Shown piece after piece: positions 50,939-59,588 of a DNA stretch of 64,000 bases (position 1 is the stretch's first letter; each line of letters starts with the position of its first letter). The stretch spans positions 9,570 through 73,569 of the forward strand of contig JOBE01000039.1 in NCBI GenBank assembly GCA_000717735.1. Reading direction: 5' to 3'. The DNA is from Streptomyces griseoluteus (GTDB taxonomy: Bacteria > Actinomycetota > Actinomycetes > Streptomycetales > Streptomycetaceae). The notes below the pieces were generated by a model. The model had not been told where the DNA came from. It made no database searches and saw only the letters and a list, made by a program, of their open reading frames with translations. A program made the position numbers and the translations under genes.

Positions 50939-51877
50939 GTGAGAAGCGCAGCTCCCGCCCCGCGGGTCATCGCCGTCGTCGGCCCCACGGCAGCCGGAAA
51001 GTCCGATCTGGGTGTATTCCTGGCCCAGCAGCTCGGGGGCGAGGTCGTCAACGCAGACTCGATGCAGCTCTACCGGGGGATGGACATCGGGACCGCCAAG
51101 CTGACGCGGGAGGAGCGCGGTGGCGTTCCGCACCACCTCCTCGACATCTGGGAGGTGACGGAGGCGGCCAGCGTCGCCGAGTACCAGCGGCTCGCCCGGG
51201 CCGAGATCGACCGGCTGCTCGCCGCCGGCCGCACCCCCGTCCTCGTCGGCGGTTCCGGACTGTACGTACGGGGGGCCGTCGACGCCCTGGAGTTCCCCGG
51301 CACCGACCCCGCCGTCCGGGCCCGGCTCGAGGCCGAGCTCGAAGAGCGCGGCTCCGGCGTCCTGCACGCCCGGCTCGCCGAGGCGGACCCCGAGGCGGCC
51401 CGGGCGATCCTGCCCAGCAACGGGCGCCGCATCGTCCGCGCCCTCGAGGTGATCGAGATCACCGGCAAGCCCTTCACCGCCAACCTGCCGGGGCCCGACT
51501 CCGTCTACGACACGATCCAGATCGGTGTCGACGTGGCCCGCCCCGAGCTGGACGAGCGGATCGCCACCCGCGTGGACCGGATGTGGGAGGCGGGCCTCGT
51601 CGACGAGGTGCGCGCCCTGGAGGCACGTGGCCTGCGCGAAGGCCGCACGGCCGCCCGCGCCCTCGGCTACCAGCAGGTCCTCGCGGCGCTCGTGGGGGAG
51701 TGCACCGAGGACGAGGCGCGCGCGGAGACCGTGCGGGCGACGAAGCGCTTCGCCCGTCGCCAGGACTCGTGGTTCCGCCGCGACCCGCGCGTCCACTGGC
51801 TCAGCGGAGCCGCCGATCACCGGGGGGAACTCCCGGGGGAGGCGCTGTCGTTGGTCGAACGAGCGGTTACAGCCTGA
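50939..51877 (+). CDS. miaA: tRNA dimethylallyltransferase MiaA
   Basis: The 312-residue enzyme transfers the dimethylallyl group to A37 of tRNAs reading codons starting with U, and MiaB completes the modification. The P-loop GPTAAGKSD is near residues 14-22, and family motifs NADSMQLYRGMDIGTAK and VGGSGLYVR follow. The C-terminal ALGYQQVLAAL and RFARRQDSWFRRDPRV blocks bind tRNA. The GTG at 50939 has no ribosome binding site and is probably leaderless. A membrane-protein gene follows 110 bases downstream. Confidence 0.95.
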   Translation: MRSAAPAPRVIAVVGPTAAGKSDLGVFLAQQLGGEVVNADSMQLYRGMDIGTAKLTREERGGVPHHLLDIWEVTEAASVAEYQRLARAEIDRLLAAGRTPVLVGGSGLYVRGAVDALEFPGTDPAVRARLEAELEERGSGVLHARLAEADPEAARAILPSNGRRIVRALEVIEITGKPFTANLPGPDSVYDTIQIGVDVARPELDERIATRVDRMWEAGLVDEVRALEARGLREGRTAARALGYQQVLAALVGECTEDEARAETVRATKRFARRQDSWFRRDPRVHWLSGAADHRGELPGEALSLVERAVTA

Positions 51878-51986
51878 TCACGTGATGGCATCGGGACGCC
51901 CTGCCCGTCATTCCGGCGGTCAGGAGCGTGCCATCATCGAGCATCGATCGACCAAGGTGGAGTCCGAGTGGGGAGGGCGCGTGGCG

Positions 51987-52499
51987 ATGGAGGCCAGCCC
52001 TCGCGACAGAGAACAGCACGAAGCGGCCCTGGGTGACCCGACAGGTGACACACCGGGCCGTCCGACCGGCGGCGGCGTAGCCGACGTACCGGTCGGCGCT
52101 CCGGGGCTGACCCCGGACGGTCCCGACGACGCGGTGGGCACCGCCGTCGAGGTGGACGCCGACGAGGTCGAGGTCGAACTGCGCCCCCAGCGCCGGCTGC
52201 GGATCTGGCAGCTCGCCCCGATCGTGGGTCTGGCCGCCGTCGGCTCCCTGATGTTCGCGTTCCCGCTCGCCTTCGGTTCGGGGGACGGCGGAGCCGTCCT
52301 CGCCATGCTCGGGCTGCTGATCAGCTCCTGCGCGGCGGGCTGGGGCATGATGGCCGCCCGCAAGGTCGGCTACACCTGGCCGGGCCTTCCGCAGCGCGGT
52401 TCCGGCGAGCGCCCGAACTGGCGGTACGTCGCCCTGTACGCGACGACGACCGCGGCCCTGGTCGCCCTCGCGGTCTGGCGCGTCGCCCGCCTCCGCTGA
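51987..52499 (+). CDS. predicted membrane protein between miaA and dapF
   Basis: The 170-residue protein has a long disordered acidic N-terminus (1-70) rich in Gly, Pro, Asp and Val, then three hydrophobic segments at about 74-95, 98-120 and 145-163. No family is recognised. GGAGGG at 51972-51977 supports the ATG at 51987, although the GTG at 51981 is also possible. Position between miaA and dapF is, as I recall, usual in Streptomyces, so it is likely a real housekeeping-region gene. Confidence 0.65.
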   Translation: MEASPRDREQHEAALGDPTGDTPGRPTGGGVADVPVGAPGLTPDGPDDAVGTAVEVDADEVEVELRPQRRLRIWQLAPIVGLAAVGSLMFAFPLAFGSGDGGAVLAMLGLLISSCAAGWGMMAARKVGYTWPGLPQRGSGERPNWRYVALYATTTAALVALAVWRVARLR

Positions 52500-52564
52500 A
52501 GCACCCGGCCCCGCCGGTCCGCCCGTCCCCTGTGGACGACCGGGCCGTCCGTCGCCCCACCCCG

Positions 52565-52570
52565 TACAGT
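52565..52570 (+). promoter_or_regulatory. putative -10 box of a leaderless dapF transcript
   Basis: TACAGT is followed by seven bases and the GTG at 52578. Confidence 0.5.
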
Positions 52571-52577
52571 TGATCTC

Positions 52578-53450
52578 GTGACCAGCGCGCAGACCTCACC
52601 CCTCCCCTTCCTCAAGGGCCACGGCACCGAGAACGACTTCGTGATCGTCCCCGACGCGGAGAACGCCGTCGACCTGCCCCCCGCCACCGTCGCGCGGCTC
52701 TGCGACCGGCGGGCCGGCATCGGCGGCGACGGACTGCTGCACGTCGTGCGCAGTGCCGCCCACCCCGAGGCCCGGCACATGGCCGACGAGGCCGAGTGGT
52801 TCATGGACTACCGGAACGCCGACGGCTCGGTCGCCGAGATGTGCGGGAACGGGGTCCGGGTCTTCGCCCGCTACCTGGAGCACGTCGGTCACATCACCGC
52901 GGGCGAGGTGGCCGTCGCCACCCGCGGCGGGATCAAGCGCGTCCACCTCGACAAGGACGGCTCCGTCACCGTGGGCATGGGCCGCGCGGTCCTGACCGAG
53001 GCCGGGGTCACCGTCACCGTCGACGGCCGCAGCTGGCCCGCGCGGAACGTGAACATGGGCAATCCGCACGCGGTCGCCTTCGTCGAGGACCTCGACCACG
53101 CCGGCACGCTCTACACCGAGCCGCCGTACGAGCCCGCCGCGGTCTACCCGGACGGTGTGAACATCGAGTTCGTCGCCGACCGCGGCCCCCGGCACGTCGC
53201 CATGCGGGTCCACGAGCGCGGCGCCGCCGAGACCCGCTCCTGCGGTACGGGCGCGTGCGCCGTCGCCGTCGCCACCGCCCGCCGGGACGGCGCCGACCCC
53301 GCCGAGAGCGGCACCCCCGTCACGTACACCGTCGACGTACTCGGCGGGACGCTGATCATCACCGAGCACCCCGACGGCCGGATCGACATGACGGGCCCCG
53401 CCGTGATCGTCGCGGAAGGCACCATCGACCCGGCCTGGCTCGCCTCCTGA
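52578..53450 (+). CDS. dapF: Diaminopimelate epimerase
   Basis: The 290-residue enzyme interconverts LL- and meso-diaminopimelate. It normally supplies meso-DAP and lysine, while Streptomyces peptidoglycan uses LL-DAP. The two-cysteine acid/base pair is present: C89 in VAEMCGNGVR and C222 in TRSCGTGACA. Substrate-binding blocks KGHGTENDFVI and NMGNPHAVAFVEDL are also intact. The GTG start has no ribosome binding site and is probably leaderless. rshA follows after 196 bases. Confidence 0.95.
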   Translation: MTSAQTSPLPFLKGHGTENDFVIVPDAENAVDLPPATVARLCDRRAGIGGDGLLHVVRSAAHPEARHMADEAEWFMDYRNADGSVAEMCGNGVRVFARYLEHVGHITAGEVAVATRGGIKRVHLDKDGSVTVGMGRAVLTEAGVTVTVDGRSWPARNVNMGNPHAVAFVEDLDHAGTLYTEPPYEPAAVYPDGVNIEFVADRGPRHVAMRVHERGAAETRSCGTGACAVAVATARRDGADPAESGTPVTYTVDVLGGTLIITEHPDGRIDMTGPAVIVAEGTIDPAWLAS

Positions 53451-53475
53451 CCCCTGACCCCCGACCGGGTCGTGC

Positions 53476-53491
53476 GAATCGAAGAATCGAA
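53476..53491. repeat. 8-base tandem repeat upstream of rshA
   Basis: GAATCGAA occurs twice in direct succession (53476-53483, 53484-53491). It lies within the AT-richer dapF-rshA gap, about 85 bases before a possible -10 box TAGCAT (53576-53581). It could be a regulator-binding site. Confidence 0.4.
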
Positions 53492-53646
53492 ACAGTCAAC
53501 GACTGATTTGTCGCTCGAATGGGTGATCCGATTCACGCTGAGCGAGAGGGCGACTGCGCCGCGTGGTGGGGTCGGTAGCATCAAGCACCGGCCCCCCGGG
53601 CACGCCTGGCCCGCCCACCGCCGGTCGACGTTGCCGGAGGTGCCCC

Positions 53647-56190
53647 ATGAGCGCAGAGGCCACCAACCCTGTGAGCGCGGCGGAAGCCGCCGCCGCCGAT
53701 GTGACCGTACGCAGACGCGGACGCGCCCGTATCGACCTGCGCCGGCTCGGCCGGGCCGCCCTGCTGGGCGCCACCGCGGGACCGGCGCCCCGTGACCGGC
53801 TGCCCGACGCCATCAGCCACGTCGCCGAGGCGCACCGCGCCCACCACTCCGACGCCGACCTCACGGTGCTGCGCCGGGCGTACGTGCTCGCGGAGTCCTC
53901 GCACCGCGGCCAGTTCCGCAAGAGCGGCGAGCCGTACATCACCCACCCGCTCGCGGTGACCCTCATCCTCGCCGAACTCGGCGCGGAGACGACGACGTTG
54001 ACCGCCTCTCTCCTCCATGACACCGTCGAGGACACCGAGGTGACGCTCGATCAGGTGCGCCGTGAGTTCGGCGACGAGGTCGCCTACCTCGTCGACGGCG
54101 TCACCAAGGTGGAGAAGATCGACTACGGCGCCGCCGCCGAACCCGAGACCTTCCGCAAGATGCTCGTCGCCACCGGCAACGACGTCCGGGTGATGTCGAT
54201 CAAGCTCGCCGACCGGCTCCACAACATGCGCACCCTCGGGGTGATGCGGCCCGAGAAACAGGCCAGGATCGCCAAGGTCACCCGCGACGTCCTCATCCCG
54301 CTCGCCGAACGGCTCGGCGTCCAGGCCCTGAAGACGGAGCTGGAGGACCTCGTCTTCGCCATCCTCCACCCCGAGGAGTACGAGACCACCCGCGCGATCA
54401 TCGCCGCGAACCCGCACGCGGGCGACGCGCTGAACGCCGTCGCGGAACAGGTGTCTGCGGTCCTGCGCGAGGCCGGCATCGGCGCCGAAGTCGGCGTCCG
54501 CCCACGGCACTTCGTCTCCGTCCACCGGGTCCGCCTCAAGCGCGGCGAACTGCGCGGCTGCGACTTCGGACGGCTCCTCGTCCTGGTCGCGGAGGACGCG
54601 GACTGTTACGCGGTCCTCGGCGAGCTCCACACCTGTTTCACCCCGGTGATCTCCGAGTTCAAGGACTTCATCGCGGCCCCGAAGTTCAACCTGTACCAGT
54701 CCCTGCACACCGCGATCGCCGCCCCCGACGGAGCCGTCGCCGAGGTCCTCATCCGGACCCACCGGATGCACAAGGTCGCGGAGGCGGGGGTCGTCGCCCT
54801 CGGGAATCCGCACGTGGGCCAGGAAGCCGGTGGGCAGCCGGGAGGCGCGGGACCGGCGGGTGCGGCAGGCCGCCCGGACGCCACGGCGGACGGGAACACC
54901 CCCCCTCTGCCGTCCCCGCCGTCCCTCTCGGGGAACGGCGACGGACCCGGCACCACGGCACGGCCCCGAACCACCGAAGCGCGGCCGGCCACCGCTCCTC
55001 GGTCCGCCACCGCTCCTCGACCCGGCGCCGCTCCTCGACCCGGCGCCGACGCGCCCGCGACGACCGACCGGCCCGTCTCGATCGCCCCGGCGGGCCGGCC
55101 GTCCTCGCAGGACCGGCCCGGCGCCGTCTCCCAGCAGCCCGCCGAGGCCCACCGATCCGCCGACGCCGACGCCGACGCCGACCGATCCGCCGACGCCGAC
55201 CGCCCCGGCGACATGCTCCCGTCCGAGGACGGCGAGCGCGTCGACCCCACCCGCCCCGGCTGGCTCTCCCGGCTCCTCGACTGGCAGCAGGCCGCCCCCG
55301 ACCCGGACACGTTCTGGTCCTCCCTCCGGGCCGACCTCGCCGAGGACGACGAGATCACCGTCTTCCGCGCCGACGGAGGTGCTCCCGGCACGATCAGCCT
55401 GCCCGCCGGAGCCAGCTGCGTCGACGCCGCCTACGCGCAGCACGGCGAGGCGGCCCACGGCTGCCTCGGCGCCCGTGTCAACGGCCGCCTCGCGCCGCTG
55501 AGCACCGTCCTCGGCGACGGCGACACCGTCCAGCTGCTGCTCGCCCAGGACCCCGTGTCCGGGCCGTCCCCCGAGTGGCTCGACCACGCCCGTACCCCGG
55601 CCGCCCGGATCGCGATCACCGGCTGGCTCCGGGCGCACCCCGAGAGCGCCGCGCCGGTCGCCGCCACCGCAGGGGGCGCCCGGCCCCAGGCCCAGGCCGA
55701 CGCCGACCACCGCGCGGGCGTCGAGCTCCACGCCGACCTGGAGGGCGAGCCGAGCGCGACCGTCCGGCCGGCCGGCTGCTGCACCCCCGTACCGCCGGAC
55801 GAGATCACCGGATTCCGGGTACGGGGCGGCTCGGTCACCGTCCACCGCGCGGGCTGCGCGGCCGTCGACACCATGCGCAGGCTGGGCCGCGAGCCCGTCT
55901 CCGTCCGCTGGGGCGACACGGCCCAGGGCAGGGTCACCCTGATCGCGGAGTCCTTCGGCCGCCCCGGCCTCCTCGCCGACCTCACCGAGGCCATCGCCGT
56001 CGCCGGAGCGGCCGTCGTCTCCGCGAACGTCGAGCCGCCGAACGAGCAGCGGGTCCGCCACACGTACACCCTCCACCTGCCCGACGTGGCCGGGCTCTCC
56101 GCCCTCATGCGGGCCATGCGGGACGTGCCCGGGGTGTACGACGTGAGTCGCGCCCGCCACCGCTCGTCCCGGGAACCGCGCCGGGCCTGA
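53647..56190 (+). CDS. rshA: RelA/SpoT-homologue RshA ((p)ppGpp hydrolase, synthetase motifs altered)
   Basis: The 847-residue long RSH protein has an intact HD hydrolase domain: H100 in YITHP, H124-D125 in LLHDTVEDT and D189 in LADRLHNMRT. The synthetase region (about 280-380) keeps Y350 in NLYQSLHT. However, the RXKD motif reads EFKD, GRPKH reads VRPRH, and the DLxxIR block reads DFGRLLV. A disordered linker (about 385-545) follows, with Asp-Ala repeats encoded near 55165. TGS is near 568-630, a CCHC zinc-finger-like block near 709-740 and ACT near 762-840. Hydrolase activity is likely; synthetase activity is doubtful. Confidence 0.9.
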   Translation: MSAEATNPVSAAEAAAADVTVRRRGRARIDLRRLGRAALLGATAGPAPRDRLPDAISHVAEAHRAHHSDADLTVLRRAYVLAESSHRGQFRKSGEPYITHPLAVTLILAELGAETTTLTASLLHDTVEDTEVTLDQVRREFGDEVAYLVDGVTKVEKIDYGAAAEPETFRKMLVATGNDVRVMSIKLADRLHNMRTLGVMRPEKQARIAKVTRDVLIPLAERLGVQALKTELEDLVFAILHPEEYETTRAIIAANPHAGDALNAVAEQVSAVLREAGIGAEVGVRPRHFVSVHRVRLKRGELRGCDFGRLLVLVAEDADCYAVLGELHTCFTPVISEFKDFIAAPKFNLYQSLHTAIAAPDGAVAEVLIRTHRMHKVAEAGVVALGNPHVGQEAGGQPGGAGPAGAAGRPDATADGNTPPLPSPPSLSGNGDGPGTTARPRTTEARPATAPRSATAPRPGAAPRPGADAPATTDRPVSIAPAGRPSSQDRPGAVSQQPAEAHRSADADADADRSADADRPGDMLPSEDGERVDPTRPGWLSRLLDWQQAAPDPDTFWSSLRADLAEDDEITVFRADGGAPGTISLPAGASCVDAAYAQHGEAAHGCLGARVNGRLAPLSTVLGDGDTVQLLLAQDPVSGPSPEWLDHARTPAARIAITGWLRAHPESAAPVAATAGGARPQAQADADHRAGVELHADLEGEPSATVRPAGCCTPVPPDEITGFRVRGGSVTVHRAGCAAVDTMRRLGREPVSVRWGDTAQGRVTLIAESFGRPGLLADLTEAIAVAGAAVVSANVEPPNEQRVRHTYTLHLPDVAGLSALMRAMRDVPGVYDVSRARHRSSREPRRA

Positions 56191-56327
56191 AGCGGCGAGG
56201 AGTACGACGAGGATCGGGCGTGCGCTCCGTACCGTGTCCCCCTTCGGGTGGCGGGCGAGCGCGCCGCCCGGGGGAGCGGCCGATCCGCTGGTAGCCGTAG
56301 GGCCAGTCCTCCGGAAAGGCCTGGCCC

Positions 56328-57818
56328 ATGCCGCTCGTCCGAACACCCCTGCCCCGCGCGCGGTGGCTCCGCTCCGCCGTCCTGGTCGCCGCCTCGGCAG
56401 GCCTCGTCGCCGCCGCCCTGCCCGCCCCGGCGCCGCTCGGCATCGGGGACCCGCTCTTCCCGCACCTCGGCAACCCCGGCTACGACGTCCTCGCGTACGA
56501 CCTCGACCTCACCTATCGCGGGGTGAACACCGAGCCGCTGGCCGCCGTGACCCGGATCGCCGCGGTCGCCACCGAAGACCTGGAACGGTTCAACCTCGAC
56601 TTCACCCACGGCACGGTCTCCGCCGTCACCGTCGACGGTCTGCCCGCCGCGCACACCGCCAGCGGCGAGGACCTCGTCATCACCCCCGTCGCGCCGATCG
56701 ACGCGGGCGAGCCCGTCGAGATCACCGTCACCCACACCAGCGACCCCAGCGGTCCCGCCGACACCGGCGGCTGGGTCCGTACCGGCGACGGCCTCGCCAT
56801 GGCCAACCAGGCCGACGCCGCCCACCGGGTCTTCCCGTCCAACGACCACCCGGCGGACAAGGCGTACTTCACCTTCAGGATCACGGCCCCCAGCGAGCTG
56901 ACCGCCGTCGCCAACGGCCTGCCCGTCGGCCGCGTCACCCGCGGCGCCACCACCACCTGGACGTACCGCACGCGGCACCCCATGGCCACCGAGCTCGCCC
57001 AGGTCTCCATCGGCCGCTCCACCGTCGTGCACCGGGCGGGCCCCCACGGCCTGCCCGTGCGGGACGTCGTGCGCACCGCCGACCGGGACCTCATGGAGCC
57101 CTGGCTGCGCAAGACCCCCGGTCACCTGGAGTGGATGGAGCGGCAGGTCGGCCCGTACCCCTTCGAGACGTACGGGGTGCTCGTCGCGGACGCCGACACG
57201 GGCTTCGAGCTGGAGACCCAGACGCTCTCGCTCTTCGAGCGCGGACTCTTCACGGAGCCGGGCTACCCGGAGTGGTACGTCGACTCGATCATGGTGCACG
57301 AGCTGGCCCACCAGTGGTTCGGCGACAGCGTCTCGCCCCGGACCTGGTCCGACCTGTGGCTCAACGAGGGACACGCCAGCTGGTACGAGGCGCTGTACGC
57401 CGAGGAGACCGCGGGCAAGTCCCTGGAGCGGCGCATGAAGGCCGCCTACGCCGCCTCCGACGGGTGGCGGGCCGACGGCGGCCCCCCGGCGGCCCCCGAG
57501 CCCCCCTCGCCCACCCACAAGATCAGCCTCTTCCGGCCCGTCGTCTACGACGGCAGCGCCCTCGTCCTCTACGCGCTCCGCCAGGAGATCGGCACCGAGG
57601 CCTTCCAGCGCCTGGAGCGCCGCTGGGTCGCCGACCACCGGGACGGCACCGCCACCACCGCCGACTTCACCGCCCTGGCCTCCGAGATCGCGGGACGCGA
57701 CCTCACGGCCTTCTTCCGGGGCTGGCTGTACGAGGCGAAGACCCCGGCGATGCCCGGACACCCGGACTGGCGCAGCACCCCGGCCGGGGCCGCCAGGACC
57801 GCCCAGAAACCCGGGTGA
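56328..57818 (+). CDS. secreted M1-family zinc aminopeptidase
   Basis: The 496-residue protein has a signal peptide or anchor (about 14-33), an N-terminal beta domain and the M1 catalytic site H324-E325-x-x-H328, with E347 as the third zinc ligand 19 residues later. The usual GAMEN substrate-binding motif is replaced by a region around FELETQTLS (about 291-299), typical of secreted actinobacterial M1 enzymes. It should remove N-terminal residues from peptides outside the cell. GGAAAGG precedes the ATG. It lies between rshA and hflX. Confidence 0.9.
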   Translation: MPLVRTPLPRARWLRSAVLVAASAGLVAAALPAPAPLGIGDPLFPHLGNPGYDVLAYDLDLTYRGVNTEPLAAVTRIAAVATEDLERFNLDFTHGTVSAVTVDGLPAAHTASGEDLVITPVAPIDAGEPVEITVTHTSDPSGPADTGGWVRTGDGLAMANQADAAHRVFPSNDHPADKAYFTFRITAPSELTAVANGLPVGRVTRGATTTWTYRTRHPMATELAQVSIGRSTVVHRAGPHGLPVRDVVRTADRDLMEPWLRKTPGHLEWMERQVGPYPFETYGVLVADADTGFELETQTLSLFERGLFTEPGYPEWYVDSIMVHELAHQWFGDSVSPRTWSDLWLNEGHASWYEALYAEETAGKSLERRMKAAYAASDGWRADGGPPAAPEPPSPTHKISLFRPVVYDGSALVLYALRQEIGTEAFQRLERRWVADHRDGTATTADFTALASEIAGRDLTAFFRGWLYEAKTPAMPGHPDWRSTPAGAARTAQKPG

Positions 57819-57965
57819 CGGGCCCCGCCGGGCCGTGTCACCATCGTCAGGTCGGCGACGCGGCCGACGGCCCGGGAATCTTCCGGCGCCCTCACGCGTT
57901 GTGACGGCATCAGACTCATCGCTTCATCGAGTCCATCGACATGAAGCAATCGACGTAAGGATCAA

Positions 57966-59462
57966 ATGACCTCCTCTTCTTCCCCTTCCCAGGACGAGCA
58001 GAGCTTCGCGGAGACGAGCCGTACCGAGAGCCTTCGGGCCGATGCCCTGATGGAAGAGGACGTCGCCTGGAGCCACGAGATCGACGGAGACCGGGACGGC
58101 GACCAGTTCGACCGCTCCGAGCGCGCGGCCCTGCGCCGCGTCGCGGGCCTCTCCACCGAGCTCGAGGACGTCACCGAGGTCGAGTACCGCCAGCTGCGCC
58201 TCGAGCGCGTCGTGCTGGTCGGTGTCTGGACCTCGGGGACCGTCCAGGACGCGGAGAACTCCCTCGCGGAACTCGCCGCCCTCGCCGAGACGGCGGGCGC
58301 TCTCGTACTCGACGGCGTGATCCAGCGCCGCGACAAGCCGGACCCGGCGACCTTCATCGGCTCCGGCAAGGCGCGCGAACTGCGCGACATCGTGATCGAG
58401 ACCGGTGCCGACACCGTCGTCTGCGACGGCGAGCTCAGCCCGGGCCAGCTCATCGCCCTGGAAGACGTCGTCAAGGTCAAGGTGGTCGACAGGACCGCCC
58501 TGATCCTCGACATCTTCGCCCAGCACGCCAAGTCCCGAGAGGGCAAGGCGCAGGTCGCGCTCGCGCAGATGCAGTACATGCTGCCGCGCCTGCGCGGCTG
58601 GGGCCAGTCGCTCTCCCGGCAGATGGGTGGCGGCGGCGGCGGTGGCGGCATGGCCACCCGTGGTCCCGGTGAGACCAAGATCGAGACCGACCGGCGCCGT
58701 ATCCGCGAGAAGATGGCGAAGATGCGCCGGGAGATCGCGGAGATGAAGACCGGCCGTGACATCAAGCGGCAGGAGCGGCGCAGGAACAAGGTGCCGTCGG
58801 TCGCCATCGCCGGTTACACCAACGCGGGCAAGTCCTCCCTGCTCAACCGGCTCACCGGCGCGGGCGTGCTCGTGGAGAACGCGCTGTTCGCCACGCTCGA
58901 CCCGACCGTCCGCCGGGCCGAGACGCCCACCGGACGGGTCTACACCCTGGCCGACACCGTCGGCTTCGTCCGGCACCTGCCGCACCACCTGGTCGAGGCG
59001 TTCCGCTCCACCATGGAGGAGGTCGGCGACTCCGACCTCATCCTGCACGTGGTGGACGGCTCGCACCCGGCGCCGGAGGAGCAGCTGGCCGCCGTGCGCG
59101 AGGTCTTCCGGGACGTCGGCGCGGTGAACGTCAAGGAGATCGTCGTCGTCAACAAGGCGGACGCGGCGGACCCGCTGGTGCTCCAGCGACTGCTGCGGAT
59201 GGAGAAGCACTCCATCGCCGTCTCGGCCCGTTCGGGCCAGGGCATCGAGCAGCTGCTCGCGCTCATCGACTCCGAGCTTCCCCGCCCGCAGGTCGAGCTC
59301 GAGGCCCTCGTGCCGTACACGCACGGCGGTCTGGTCTCACGGGTGCACGCCGAGGGCGAGGTCCAGTCCGAGGAGCACACCCCGGAGGGCACCCTGCTCA
59401 AGGCCCGGGTGCACGAGGAGCTGGCGGCGATGCTCGCGCCGTACGTTCCCGCCGCGCACTGA
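57966..59462 (+). CDS. hflX: GTPase HflX
   Basis: The 498-residue ribosome-associated GTPase splits stalled or heat-damaged 70S ribosomes. The N-terminal HflX domain carries FIGSGKARELRD, and a glycine loop in GGGGGGGGMATRGPGETKIE joins it to the G domain. G1 is AGYTNAGKSS near 282-291, G3 is DTVGF and G4 is NKAD. A C-terminal domain follows. An acidic, Ser/Glu-rich N-terminal extension (1-40) is typical of actinobacteria. AAGGA precedes the ATG. A long hairpin terminates the gene downstream. Confidence 0.95.
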   Translation: MTSSSSPSQDEQSFAETSRTESLRADALMEEDVAWSHEIDGDRDGDQFDRSERAALRRVAGLSTELEDVTEVEYRQLRLERVVLVGVWTSGTVQDAENSLAELAALAETAGALVLDGVIQRRDKPDPATFIGSGKARELRDIVIETGADTVVCDGELSPGQLIALEDVVKVKVVDRTALILDIFAQHAKSREGKAQVALAQMQYMLPRLRGWGQSLSRQMGGGGGGGGMATRGPGETKIETDRRRIREKMAKMRREIAEMKTGRDIKRQERRRNKVPSVAIAGYTNAGKSSLLNRLTGAGVLVENALFATLDPTVRRAETPTGRVYTLADTVGFVRHLPHHLVEAFRSTMEEVGDSDLILHVVDGSHPAPEEQLAAVREVFRDVGAVNVKEIVVVNKADAADPLVLQRLLRMEKHSIAVSARSGQGIEQLLALIDSELPRPQVELEALVPYTHGGLVSRVHAEGEVQSEEHTPEGTLLKARVHEELAAMLAPYVPAAH

Positions 59463-59479
59463 CCCACGGCTGAACGAAA

Positions 59480-59524
59480 GAGGGCGCTGTCCCCCTCCCG
59501 TCACGGGAGGAGGGCAGCGCCCTC
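59480..59524. terminator. bidirectional terminator between hflX and the trypsin-like gene
   Basis: GAGGGCGCTG (59480-59489) pairs with CAGCGCCCTC (59515-59524), continuing into an inner CCTCCCGT/ACGGGAGG stem. It lies 17 bases after hflX and 64 bases after the convergent protease gene, so it can serve both. Confidence 0.85.
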
Positions 59525-59588
59525 CGTCATGGGCGTCCGTGGACCGGTGCCGTGGGCCGGTCCACGCACGGGTGTCGCGGGCCGTGCG

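Noticed and set aside
52596..53369. 257-codon minus-strand frame opposite dapF
   Set aside because: Antisense to a confident enzyme gene, with no motif.
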